Of a stretch of DNA of 63,552 nucleotides, positions 25,866 to 33,973 are shown one piece after another. The stretch is from Deltaproteobacteria bacterium (GTDB lineage: Bacteria; Desulfobacterota; Binatia; Binatales; Binataceae), in NCBI GenBank assembly GCA_019237115.1, contig JAFAHS010000512.1, forward strand, positions 1 to 63,552, in the 5' to 3' direction. The stretch's first letter is position 1. Each line of letters begins with the position of its first letter. The notes under the pieces are model-generated. The model did not search any database. It was not told where the DNA came from and was given only the letters and a program-made list of their open reading frames with translations. Made by a program: the position numbers and the translations under genes.

Positions 25866-26837
25866 TCAGTTGCCCAGCAGCTCGCGAATAGCGCGTTCGA
25901 TGCGCGCCTCATCGGCCACCGCCGCGCGCTCCAGGGGCGGGCTGAAGGGAATCGGAACGTCGAGCGATGCGACCCGTTTGACCGGTGCATCGAGGGAGTC
26001 GAAGCCCTTTTCCGCGACCATCGCGGCGATGTCCCCTGCAGCGCCCCCGCGCAGATGTCCTTCGTCGGCAACCACGATGCGATTGGTCTTGGCGAGCGAA
26101 CCCAGAATGGTCTCTTCATCCAGCGGGATCAGAGTGCGCGGGTCAACGACCTCAACCGAGACGTTGTCCTTGGCGAGCTTGTCAGCGACTTTGAGCGCCT
26201 TCGGCACCATCGCGCCAATCGCGACCAGGGTGACGTCCTTGCCCTCGCGTTTGACCGCGGCCTTTCCGAGCGCCACCAGGTGATCGCCCGCGGGCACCTC
26301 CTCTTTCAGGCGGCCGAGTCCGCCATGCTCGAAGACGATCACCGGATTGTCGTCGCGAATCGCACTCTTGAGCAGCCCCTTCATATCCGCCGGCCCGGAC
26401 GGAACCACCAGCTTCAGTCCGGGTACGCTGAGGAACTGTGCGTACACCGTTTCCGAATGCTGAGCCGCCGCCCCGCCCATCGCACCGAACACCGCGCGAA
26501 ATGTGATCGGCAGGCGGGCCTGTCCGCCGGACATGTAGCGCAACTTCGCAGCCTGGTTGCAGACCTGGTCGAAGGCGCAATAGAAGAAACTCGCGAACTC
26601 GACCTCGCAGATCGGCCGGGTTCCGGCCATAGCCGCGCCCACCGCCGCGCCCACAAAGCCCGCTTCGCTGATCGGAGTATTGCGCACGCGCTTTGCGCCG
26701 AACTTGTCGATAAGCCCCTTGGTCGCGCCGAACGCACCGAGCACGACGTCTTCACCCATCAGGAAGGTGAGCGGGTCGCGTTCCATTTCCTCGGCCAACG
26801 CGGAATTGATCGCCTGTATGAAATTCAACTGGGGCAT
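25866..26837 (-). CDS. 2-oxoacid dehydrogenase E1 beta subunit
   Basis: The 323-residue protein begins MPQLNFIQAINSALAEEMER and contains LMGEDVVLGAFGATKGLIDK, FGAKRVRNTPISEAGFVGAA, VGAAMAGTRPICEVEFASFF and the transketolase C-terminal domain VVDPRTLIPLDEETILGSLA. These are standard for the E1 beta chain of pyruvate, acetoin or branched-chain 2-oxoacid dehydrogenases. The subunit pairs with E1 alpha to form the thiamine-diphosphate site. It lies 24 bases after E1 alpha in the same operon. The precise 2-oxoacid or acetoin substrate cannot be read from sequence alone. Confidence 0.93.
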   Translation of the reverse strand: MPQLNFIQAINSALAEEMERDPLTFLMGEDVVLGAFGATKGLIDKFGAKRVRNTPISEAGFVGAAVGAAMAGTRPICEVEFASFFYCAFDQVCNQAAKLRYMSGGQARLPITFRAVFGAMGGAAAQHSETVYAQFLSVPGLKLVVPSGPADMKGLLKSAIRDDNPVIVFEHGGLGRLKEEVPAGDHLVALGKAAVKREGKDVTLVAIGAMVPKALKVADKLAKDNVSVEVVDPRTLIPLDEETILGSLAKTNRIVVADEGHLRGGAAGDIAAMVAEKGFDSLDAPVKRVASLDVPIPFSPPLERAAVADEARIERAIRELLGN

Positions 26838-26861
26838 GGCTTCGGGCCTCCCACTGCGGAC

Positions 26862-27836
26862 TCAGACGTAAACGTCGTCGGTGACTTCAGACACATCGGG
26901 CAATTCGCTGGAGCGCGCGAACGCAATCGCCTCGTCCAGTTCCTTGTCGGTCTCGCTCACGATGTTTTTCAATTCCGCTTCGGAAATCTTGCCGCCCTCG
27001 AGGCACCATTGCTGAAAACGAATGATCGGACATTTGCGCTTCCACTCCTCGATCTCCGTCTTCTTGCGGTAGGCCTCCTCGCCAAGGAAGGCCTGCTCGC
27101 CGACGACGTGTCCTTCCCAGCGGTAGGTCTTGCACTCCAGCAGGGTCGGTCCTTCGCCCGCCCGGGCGCGAGCCACTGCTTCGGTCGCGTACTGATACAC
27201 CTCCATGACGTCGTTGCCGTCGACGATGTGCCCGGGAATCCCATAACCCTGCGCGCGCACCGCGATGTCCTTGACCGAGGTTACGGTCTGCATCGGAGTG
27301 AACTCGCCGAAGCCATTGTTCTCACACACAAACACGACCGGGAGTTTCCAGACCGCTGCCAGGTTGAGTGATTCGTGGAAGGTGCCCTCGTTGGAGGCGC
27401 CGTCGCCGAAGAAACACGCACTGACTTCGTCGCGTCCCGCGACCACCGCCGCGAGCGCGGAGCCGGTTGCGATCGGCAATCCCGCGCCGACGATGCCGTT
27501 GGCGCCCAGGATCCCGAGCGAGAAATCGACGATATGCATCGAACCGCCCTTGCCTTTGCAGTATCCACCGCGCTTGCCGTAGATCTCGGCCATCATCTTG
27601 TCGAGTCGGCCGCCTTTGGCGATCAGATGACCGTGACCACGATGGGTCGAGGTAATCCGGTCGGTCTTGCGCAGGGCTGCGCAGATACCGGTGGCGCTGG
27701 CTTCCTCGCCGATCGACACGTGGACGAAGCCCGGGATCTCGTTGGCCATCGCCAGGTCGCGAATCCTCGATTCGAAGAGCCGGATTCTCTGCATCGACCG
27801 GTACATTTCGAGCAGCTTGTCTTTGCCGACGTCCAT
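26862..27836 (-). CDS. 2-oxoacid dehydrogenase E1 alpha subunit
   Basis: The 324-residue protein has FVHVSIGEEASATGICAALR, STHRGHGHLIAKGGRLDKMM and the thiamine-diphosphate motif GDGASNEGTFHESLNLAAVW ending VCENN. Typical E1 alpha phosphorylation-loop and active-site His residues lie in YCKGKGGSMHI. It decarboxylates the substrate together with E1 beta and hands the acyl unit to E2. The short N-terminus, without a targeting extension, and the sequence style are close to acetoin:DCPIP oxidoreductase AcoA. It is the first gene of the operon E1alpha-E1beta-E2-M20 peptidase. Confidence 0.93.
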   Translation of the reverse strand: MDVGKDKLLEMYRSMQRIRLFESRIRDLAMANEIPGFVHVSIGEEASATGICAALRKTDRITSTHRGHGHLIAKGGRLDKMMAEIYGKRGGYCKGKGGSMHIVDFSLGILGANGIVGAGLPIATGSALAAVVAGRDEVSACFFGDGASNEGTFHESLNLAAVWKLPVVFVCENNGFGEFTPMQTVTSVKDIAVRAQGYGIPGHIVDGNDVMEVYQYATEAVARARAGEGPTLLECKTYRWEGHVVGEQAFLGEEAYRKKTEIEEWKRKCPIIRFQQWCLEGGKISEAELKNIVSETDKELDEAIAFARSSELPDVSEVTDDVYV

Positions 27837-28025
27837 CGCGATTGCCTCCTGCGGGTGAGCGGTTCCCCGGCGACTACAACTAGTCCGCAGCGGCGCGGAC
27901 CGTCAAATGAGAATTGCTTGGCAAGATACCTGGCAGGGAACCGAGCAGTTCGCCCGCATCCACGTACGTGTTAGGGGCGTGCGCCCGGTGCCTTCGATTT
28001 ATGGAGCCGTGCTACAACCAGCGCT

Positions 28026-28736
28026 GTGAAGCGCGCCGCGGCCGCCAGTCGGAACTCGTCCACGCGCAGGCGACTTAAGGTGACGCCGCAGACCGTCGGC
28101 GATCTCATCAAGACCTTGCGCCGTGAGGCACCCTCGTGGAACGCGCCGATTGTCACCCTGGTGGCGGCCCACACGCGGGATCCGTTTCAGACCCTGATCA
28201 GCTGCATTCTGAGCCTCCGCACCAAGGATGAAACCACGGCGGCGGCAACCAGGCGGCTGTTCGAGCGTGCGTCGACCCCCGACGCGATGCTGAAAATTCC
28301 GGTTCGACAGCTCGAGCGCCTGATTTTCCCGGTTGGATTTTATCGGACCAAGGCGCGCGTCATTCGCGGAATCAGCAGCGATCTCAAAACCCGGTACGGC
28401 GGCGAGGTTCCCGATGATCTGGATGCGCTGCTTACCCTAAAAGGGGTCGGCCGCAAAACCGCGAACCTGGTGGTGACGGAAGCGTTTCGCAAACCGGGGA
28501 TCTGTGTCGACACCCACGTGCACCGGATCTCAAACCGCTGGGGCCTGGTGGAGACGACCACGCCCGAGAAGACCGAGATGGCGTTGCGCGAAGTGCTGCC
28601 TCGGCGTCATTGGCTTGAGTACAACCCGCTGCTGGTGGCTTTCGGGCAAACCCTATGCCACCCGACCTCGCCGTGGTGCTCGCGATGCCCCATCGAACAT
28701 CGCTGCCCCCGCCTCGGCGTGGTGAGATCCAGGTAG
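28026..28736 (+). CDS. nth: Endonuclease III (DNA glycosylase/AP lyase)
   Basis: The 236-residue protein has the helix-hairpin-helix LLTLKGVGRKTANLVVTEAF, with the catalytic Lys in GRKTAN, and the catalytic Asp in GICVDTHVHRISNRWGLVE. It also has the [4Fe-4S] cluster ligands Cys-x6-Cys-x2-Cys-x5-Cys in CHPTSPWCSRCPIEHRC. It removes oxidised pyrimidines in base-excision repair. The first 25 residues are basic and may be an extension; a later start is possible. It is divergent from the dehydrogenase operon. Confidence 0.95.
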   Translation: MKRAAAASRNSSTRRRLKVTPQTVGDLIKTLRREAPSWNAPIVTLVAAHTRDPFQTLISCILSLRTKDETTAAATRRLFERASTPDAMLKIPVRQLERLIFPVGFYRTKARVIRGISSDLKTRYGGEVPDDLDALLTLKGVGRKTANLVVTEAFRKPGICVDTHVHRISNRWGLVETTTPEKTEMALREVLPRRHWLEYNPLLVAFGQTLCHPTSPWCSRCPIEHRCPRLGVVRSR

Positions 28737-28798
28737 TGCGCAAACCGGGCGAGGTGCCGAGTCGAGGAATCTCGGGTCGGCATGATAGAATTCGGGAT

Positions 28799-29689
28799 AT
28801 GGGCCTCGAAATTGGATTTGTCGGTCTTGGTAACATGGGATTGCCGATGGCTGCGAATCTCCTGGCGAGCGGCCACCGCCTTACGGTTTGGAATCGAACT
28901 CAATCTCGGGCCGAGCCGCTTTCGGGCAAAGGTGCCACTATCGCGCCACGAGCCGCCGACACGATAAGGCGTGGCGGCGTGCTGGTCTCGATGGTCGCTG
29001 ACGATGCGGCATTGACGGAACTGGTTGCGGGCGACCCCGCCCTAGCCGAGCGTCTCGGTCAGGGCGGTATCCATATCTCGATGAGCACGGTCGCGCCGGC
29101 GACCACCCGCGAACTCGCTGAAGTCCATCGCAAGGTGGGGTCCACGCTGGTCGCTGCGCCGGTGTTCGGGCGTCCCGACGCGGCCGCAGCGAAACGCCTG
29201 TGGATTTGTGTCTCAGGTCCGGCTGCCGCGAAAGCGACGGCGCAGCCAATCCTGGAAGCCTTGGGACAGCGCGTTTTCGATTTCGGCGAAGTAACCGAGG
29301 CGGCCAACGTGGTCAAGATTTCCGGGAACTTCCTAATCGCCGCCGCCATGGAGGCGATGGGCGAAGCGTTCGCCTTGGCCGAAAAGAACGGGGTCGATCG
29401 CTCGGCCCTCGCAAGCATGCTGGGGCAGACGCTGTTCGCGTGCCCCGTCTACCAGGGGTACGGCGCTGCGATTGCGAATCGCCGCCACAGTCCCGCGGGC
29501 TTTCGTCTGCCGCTTGGGCTCAAGGATGTCGAAATTGTGCTGCGCAGCGCGCGCGAGGCGAACGCGCCGATGCCCACGGCGAGCTTGCTGCGCGACAGGT
29601 TCGTTCATGCGCTTGCAATGGGCCGCGCAGACCTCGATTGGTCGGCGGTCGCGCTCGGTGCGCGCGAGGACGCGGGTCTTACGGATTAG
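28799..29689 (+). CDS. NAD(P)-dependent beta-hydroxyacid dehydrogenase family protein
   Basis: The 296-residue protein starts MGLEIGFVGLGNMGLPMAAN (GxGxxG and the family signature G-L-G-x-M-G-x-x-M-A), then LTVWNRT and HISMSTVAPATTRELAEVH (substrate-binding Ser-Thr). The catalytic-Lys region is ANVVKISGNFLIAAAMEAMG. It belongs with 3-hydroxyisobutyrate dehydrogenase, tartronate semialdehyde reductase and GLYR1-type reductases. The ATG at 28799 is preferred over frames extending back into nth. The substrate is unknown. Confidence 0.9.
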   Translation: MGLEIGFVGLGNMGLPMAANLLASGHRLTVWNRTQSRAEPLSGKGATIAPRAADTIRRGGVLVSMVADDAALTELVAGDPALAERLGQGGIHISMSTVAPATTRELAEVHRKVGSTLVAAPVFGRPDAAAAKRLWICVSGPAAAKATAQPILEALGQRVFDFGEVTEAANVVKISGNFLIAAAMEAMGEAFALAEKNGVDRSALASMLGQTLFACPVYQGYGAAIANRRHSPAGFRLPLGLKDVEIVLRSAREANAPMPTASLLRDRFVHALAMGRADLDWSAVALGAREDAGLTD

Positions 29690-29693
29690 CGAC

Positions 29694-30512
29694 ATGACGC
29701 GGCGCGCCCGCCGCCACAACGGCGGCGTCCCCCGACACGGGTTCCCGCTTTGGGCCCTCGCGATTGCTCTGGCCCTGTCGATGCTCGCCCGAGCGCGACC
29801 TGCGTGGGCCATCGACTTTTACGAAATTCAAATTTACACGGTCGAAACCGCTCCATTCCACCGTCTGACACTCGAACTGCATTCGAACACCACCACGACC
29901 GCGACAGGACAATACGCGCGCGAAGCGATGGACCCCTACCAAATCCATGAAACTCTGGAAGCAACCTACGGAGTGCTGCCGTGGCTCGAGGTCGGGCAGT
30001 ACCTGTGCACCGCCAAGATGAGCAACGGGAGTTACAACTACGCAGGGTCGCGCAGCAAGGTACACTTCGGAGTACCGCAATCCGAAAATTGGCCCATCGA
30101 AGTCGGCGGCAACATCGAACTCGACTACATGCGCTTTCAGGCGGAGGACAATCCGCTGAGCCTAGAACTCCGTCCGATCCTCGAAAGGAAGTTTGGCAAG
30201 CTCATGATGGTCGGGAATTTCGCGTTCGAGAAACCGTTTAGGGGGCCGGGCACTCACAAAGGTGTTCAGTTCGATCCCTCCGGAGAAGTCGTCTATGAAC
30301 TCACCCACTGGATTTCCCCCGCGCTGGAATATTATGGGGACATGGGCCCGCTCTCCGATATGCCGGGCGTACAACGACAACAGCACTTCATAGTGCCCGC
30401 CCTCAATTTCGATTTTCTGCCCCAGCTCGAATTGAACTTCGGCGTCGGGGTCGGAGTCACGCGGGCGAGCAACGGGTTGTTCATCAAGTCCATCGTCGGC
30501 TGGACATTCTAA
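29694..30512 (+). CDS. Putative outer-membrane beta-barrel protein
   Basis: About 272 residues. The Arg-rich start and hydrophobic FPLWALAIALALSMLARARP with AWA form a signal peptide. The mature protein alternates polar and nonpolar residues (LTLELHSNTTTTATGQYARE, LELNFGVGVGVTRASNG) and ends in Phe (IVGWTF), the usual C-terminal signature of outer-membrane barrels. It follows the dehydrogenase by four bases and precedes the MoxR operon. No named family is recognised; relatives are often 'transporter-like' or 'DUF' barrels. Confidence 0.6.
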   Translation: MTRRARRHNGGVPRHGFPLWALAIALALSMLARARPAWAIDFYEIQIYTVETAPFHRLTLELHSNTTTTATGQYAREAMDPYQIHETLEATYGVLPWLEVGQYLCTAKMSNGSYNYAGSRSKVHFGVPQSENWPIEVGGNIELDYMRFQAEDNPLSLELRPILERKFGKLMMVGNFAFEKPFRGPGTHKGVQFDPSGEVVYELTHWISPALEYYGDMGPLSDMPGVQRQQHFIVPALNFDFLPQLELNFGVGVGVTRASNGLFIKSIVGWTF

Positions 30513-30650
30513 CTTCGCAGAGCGCAAGCGCGGGCTCCTGGTGCCGAGCGGGTCGGCTGCGCCGGGCCGTGAAAATTAACCGAATTGCGGCAGGATTCTC
30601 CGTTGCCTGCCGCGCTGCGCTTGGTTAATCTCGTGGTTCTCCGTGTAAAG

Positions 30651-32012
30651 ATGCCCGCGTCGGCTCACGTATCGCGAGCTCAAGAAAAGCTCGACATCAT
30701 TCTGGGCCAGGTGACGAGCCTGCGCGCCCGACTGAACTGGCTTGCGCTGCAGCACGGCTTGTACCTGGTGCTGGCGATCGGGATAACCGTCGCCGCGGTG
30801 GTGTTCGCGGGTGCGATGCTGTTGTCACCGTTGCAGTTTTTGGGGGTGGCGGGTGCCGTAGCGCTGCTCGGGGCTTCCGCGCTTTGGACCACGCTGCGAT
30901 CGGCGCTGCGCAGGCGCTCCAACGCGCAGCGGGCTGCGGCGCTGGCCGATGAGCGCGCGGGACTCAAGGGCCGATTGACCACCATCGTGCAGACCCTCTC
31001 GTCTCGCAGGCACGGTGCGTTGTGGGCGTATCTTATTGAAGACGCACTGGCGCATCGCGACGAATTCGTGCCGGCACGAGTCGAGCGCCGACGCATCGCG
31101 CGCTCGTGGTGGACTCCGCTGGCGGCGCTTGCGGTCGCAGCGCTGCTGATCCCGATAGCCTGGACCCGCCAGAACCTCAAAATTGCGTCCAACATGGGAA
31201 CCCCCGACATCACGGTCGATCTTGACGATCTTCATCTGCGTCCTGCAGAGCCCGGAGACAGCAACGGACTGCAGGTCCAGGCCGATCCTGCCACGATGGC
31301 GCGGCTGCGCGAAAAACTGGCGCGCGAAGGGGTGACCACGGGGCAGGGAGACTCCGGGAAGTTCGGCGGGCTGCTGGACCGCGCGCGCAACCTGGCGGGC
31401 GACGTGCAGAGCAAATTGCGCGGCGATTCCAGACCGCGGCAGCGTTTGACGCTCAAGCTGGCGGATAATGAGGCGGGACTCGATCCTTCGGATCATCGAG
31501 GTCCGGACGCGCGGCGCAACTCCCACCGAGGGGAGCAGGCCGGGCAATTCAAGCGTGACAATCCCGGCGAAGACGAACCGGCGCTGCCTTCCATCGACGA
31601 TGCGCTGCGTGAACCCGACGCGCAAGGCAACCCGGGTGAAAACGGCGAGAACGGGCAGGATTCCAGCACCAGGGGCAAGTCGCTTTCCGGCGCCGACGAT
31701 TCCAGCCAATCCGCGCAGAACGATGAACAGCGCGGTGAGCAGTCGTACAACGGCGGCGCCGTGCATGGAATCGGTGCTGATCCGGACAGCCTCTTCGGCG
31801 AGGCCTCGAAGTCGAAGATGAGCGCCGAGGGTTTTGAAATTGCCATCGAGGCACGCCCGGTCGAGCAGGGCGCCAAGGGCGCGGGGCAGGCCTACCTTCC
31901 GCCCAAGGTGCATACCCCTCTCAATGCGCACCAGCAGCCCGATGAGCCCATCCCCCGCGCGGCGGTGCCGCCCGATGACCGAATTACCATTCAGCGAGTG
32001 TTCGAAAGATGA
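30651..32012 (+). CDS. Membrane protein with long acidic C-terminal tail (DUF4175-like), MoxR operon
   Basis: From the ATG at 30651 (MPASAHVSRAQEKLDIILGQ) the protein has about 453 residues. Two helices lie near the N-terminus (GLYLVLAIGITVAAVVFAGA, LQFLGVAGAVALLGASALW) and a third at LAALAVAALLIPIAW. The remaining 270 residues are polar, low in hydrophobics and rich in Asp, Glu, Gly, Gln and Ser, and so are probably disordered. This layout resembles the unnamed first gene of MoxR-VWA operons. The stop overlaps the moxR start by four bases. Its role is probably a membrane anchor or assembly partner of the ATPase-VWA system; that is inference. Confidence 0.65.
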   Translation: MPASAHVSRAQEKLDIILGQVTSLRARLNWLALQHGLYLVLAIGITVAAVVFAGAMLLSPLQFLGVAGAVALLGASALWTTLRSALRRRSNAQRAAALADERAGLKGRLTTIVQTLSSRRHGALWAYLIEDALAHRDEFVPARVERRRIARSWWTPLAALAVAALLIPIAWTRQNLKIASNMGTPDITVDLDDLHLRPAEPGDSNGLQVQADPATMARLREKLAREGVTTGQGDSGKFGGLLDRARNLAGDVQSKLRGDSRPRQRLTLKLADNEAGLDPSDHRGPDARRNSHRGEQAGQFKRDNPGEDEPALPSIDDALREPDAQGNPGENGENGQDSSTRGKSLSGADDSSQSAQNDEQRGEQSYNGGAVHGIGADPDSLFGEASKSKMSAEGFEIAIEARPVEQGAKGAGQAYLPPKVHTPLNAHQQPDEPIPRAAVPPDDRITIQRVFER

Positions 32013-33055
32013 GTGAGACGCAGGCGGCGCTCGAGCTGCCGACGGTGGCGGACTTTGCCCGCACCTTCCGGCGCATCCAGTCAGAAATTCACAAGGTGAT
32101 CGTCGGCCACGAGCAGGCGGTCGAGCAGTTGCTCTCCGCGCTCTTCGCGGGCGGCCACGTATTGATTGAAGGGGTACCGGGAACCGGCAAGACCACCCTG
32201 GTCAAGACGCTGGGCCAGGCGCTCAACCTTAGCTTCAACCGCATCCAGTTCACCGTCGACCTAATGCCGGCGGACATCACTGGTACCCGCGTGATCCTGA
32301 GCGGCGAGGATGGCCGGCGCGAATTCACCTTCCAACCCGGACCGGTGTTTTGCCACATACTGCTCGGCGACGAGATCAACCGCGCGACGCCCAAGACTCA
32401 GTCCGCCCTGCTGGAAGCGATGGCGGAATTACAGGTGACGGTCTCGGGCACCACCTATCCGCTGCGGCCGCCGTATCTGGTGATGGCCACCCTGAATCCG
32501 ATCGAAATGGAAGGCACCTATCCGCTGCCGGAAGCCCAGCTCGATCGATTTCTGTTCAAAGTGCGGCTGGACTATCCGGAAGAGGACAACCTGGTCCGCA
32601 TCATCTCTTCGACCACCGGCGCCGATGAAGCCGGCATCGTGCCTGTGTTCCATGGCGACGAGGCCCAGGAGCGTGTCGAGACGCTGAAAAAGCTGGTGCG
32701 CGAAGTAATCGCGGCGCCGGCGATGGAGCACTATGCCGCGCGCATCGTGCGCGCCACGCAGCCGGACCACTCGCGCTACGTCGGCGACTCGGTGAAATCG
32801 CTTCACGACGAGATGGTAAACCGCTACGTGATGTTCGGTTCCTCGCCGCGCGGGGCACAAGCCCTCATTCTCGGAGGCAAGGTCCGGGCGCTGCTCGATG
32901 GGCGCGCCAACGTGGCGCGGGAGGATATCGAAGCGGTGGCAGTGTCCGCGCTGGCCCATCGAATCATGCTCAATTACGCGGCCCACTCAGACGGGATCGA
33001 TGCGCCGCAGATCGTGGAGCGCGTGATCCGGTCGGTGCACGCGACGCGGTCCTGA
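32009..33055 (+). CDS. moxR: MoxR-family AAA+ ATPase
   Basis: The 348-residue protein has Walker A EGVPGTGKTTLVKTL, the MoxR insert FNRIQFTVDLMPADITGTRV, Walker B LLGDEINRATPKTQSALLEA, sensor region MATLNPIEMEGTYPLPEAQL and arginine finger DRFLFKVRL. MoxR ATPases act as chaperones that load metals or activate VWA-domain partner proteins, often for envelope or stress functions. It is coupled to the genes on both sides (4-base overlap upstream, 10-base gap to the DUF58 gene). Confidence 0.95.
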   Translation: MSETQAALELPTVADFARTFRRIQSEIHKVIVGHEQAVEQLLSALFAGGHVLIEGVPGTGKTTLVKTLGQALNLSFNRIQFTVDLMPADITGTRVILSGEDGRREFTFQPGPVFCHILLGDEINRATPKTQSALLEAMAELQVTVSGTTYPLRPPYLVMATLNPIEMEGTYPLPEAQLDRFLFKVRLDYPEEDNLVRIISSTTGADEAGIVPVFHGDEAQERVETLKKLVREVIAAPAMEHYAARIVRATQPDHSRYVGDSVKSLHDEMVNRYVMFGSSPRGAQALILGGKVRALLDGRANVAREDIEAVAVSALAHRIMLNYAAHSDGIDAPQIVERVIRSVHATRS

Positions 33056-33065
33056 GGTTGTCGTA

Positions 33066-33971
33066 ATGCTCGAGGCGCGTGCGTTCGAGCCCGAATTTCT
33101 GAAAAAACTCGATCGCCTGGTACTGGGCATCAAGCGTGCGCGGACCGTGCGTTCCGGGCAGCGCACGCTCGGACGGGTGCAAGGCCTCGGCATCGAGCCG
33201 GAAAATTTTCGTGAATACAACGAGGGCGACGACCTACGCTTCCTTGACTGGAACACCTACGCGCGCCTCGACCAGCTTTCGATTCGCACCTTCCGCGCCG
33301 AGCGACAGATCGAGATCACGATGCTGGTAGATGCAAGCGCCTCGATGGCGTTTCCGGAGGCTGACGACAAGCTTGGGTTGGCACTCGCCCTGGCAGCATC
33401 GCTGGCCTATGTCGGGATGAGCGACAACGATGCGGTGCGAATCGCGGCCTTCGCGATGCGTCGCGGGAACATGCAACTGGACTCGTCGCCCTTCCACCGC
33501 CGGCGCGAGTCCTACCTCGACTTTCGTCCGTTCGTGAGCGCCATCCGGACCGGCGGCGAGACTCGGCTCGGGGCAGCGGTGGATTCGTTGCTCCATCAGC
33601 GCCGGCCAGCCGGAATCGTGATCGTGGTCTCCGATTTTCTGGTCACTCGAACCGACTACGAAGATGCGCTGGCGCGGCTGCTGGCCGCCCGCCATGAGGT
33701 TAAAGTGATTCAGGTCCTCGGCCGGATTGAGTCAACCGGAAGTTATCCGCCGGGGCTCTATCGGGTACGCGACGCCGAGACCGGCGGGGTTCGCGAGACG
33801 GTGTTTGGACCTGAGGCCGCGGCTGCCTGCCGCCGCAAGGTTGACAAACTCGCCCAGGCGGTTCGTGGGTTTTGTACCCAGCGCGGCATCGCATACACAC
33901 AAGCATTCGGCGCCCACAATCTGGAAAGCTTCATGGAGCGCGAACTGCCCGCGTTGGGCATCGTGCGCTAA
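33066..33971 (+). CDS. DUF58 / VWA-like protein
   Basis: The 301-residue protein contains RTVRSGQRTLGRVQGLGIEP, DFRFLDWN-type DDLRFLDWNTYARLDQLSIR and RQIEITMLVDASASMAFPEA. The last holds a D-x-S-x-S metal-ion-dependent adhesion site (DASAS). This is the standard DUF58 partner of MoxR, which uses a VWA fold to bind proteins through a metal. It begins 10 bases after moxR and ends two bases before the next gene. It likely works as part of one complex with the following VWA proteins. Confidence 0.92.
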   Translation: MLEARAFEPEFLKKLDRLVLGIKRARTVRSGQRTLGRVQGLGIEPENFREYNEGDDLRFLDWNTYARLDQLSIRTFRAERQIEITMLVDASASMAFPEADDKLGLALALAASLAYVGMSDNDAVRIAAFAMRRGNMQLDSSPFHRRRESYLDFRPFVSAIRTGGETRLGAAVDSLLHQRRPAGIVIVVSDFLVTRTDYEDALARLLAARHEVKVIQVLGRIESTGSYPPGLYRVRDAETGGVRETVFGPEAAAACRRKVDKLAQAVRGFCTQRGIAYTQAFGAHNLESFMERELPALGIVR

Positions 33972-33973
33972 CG

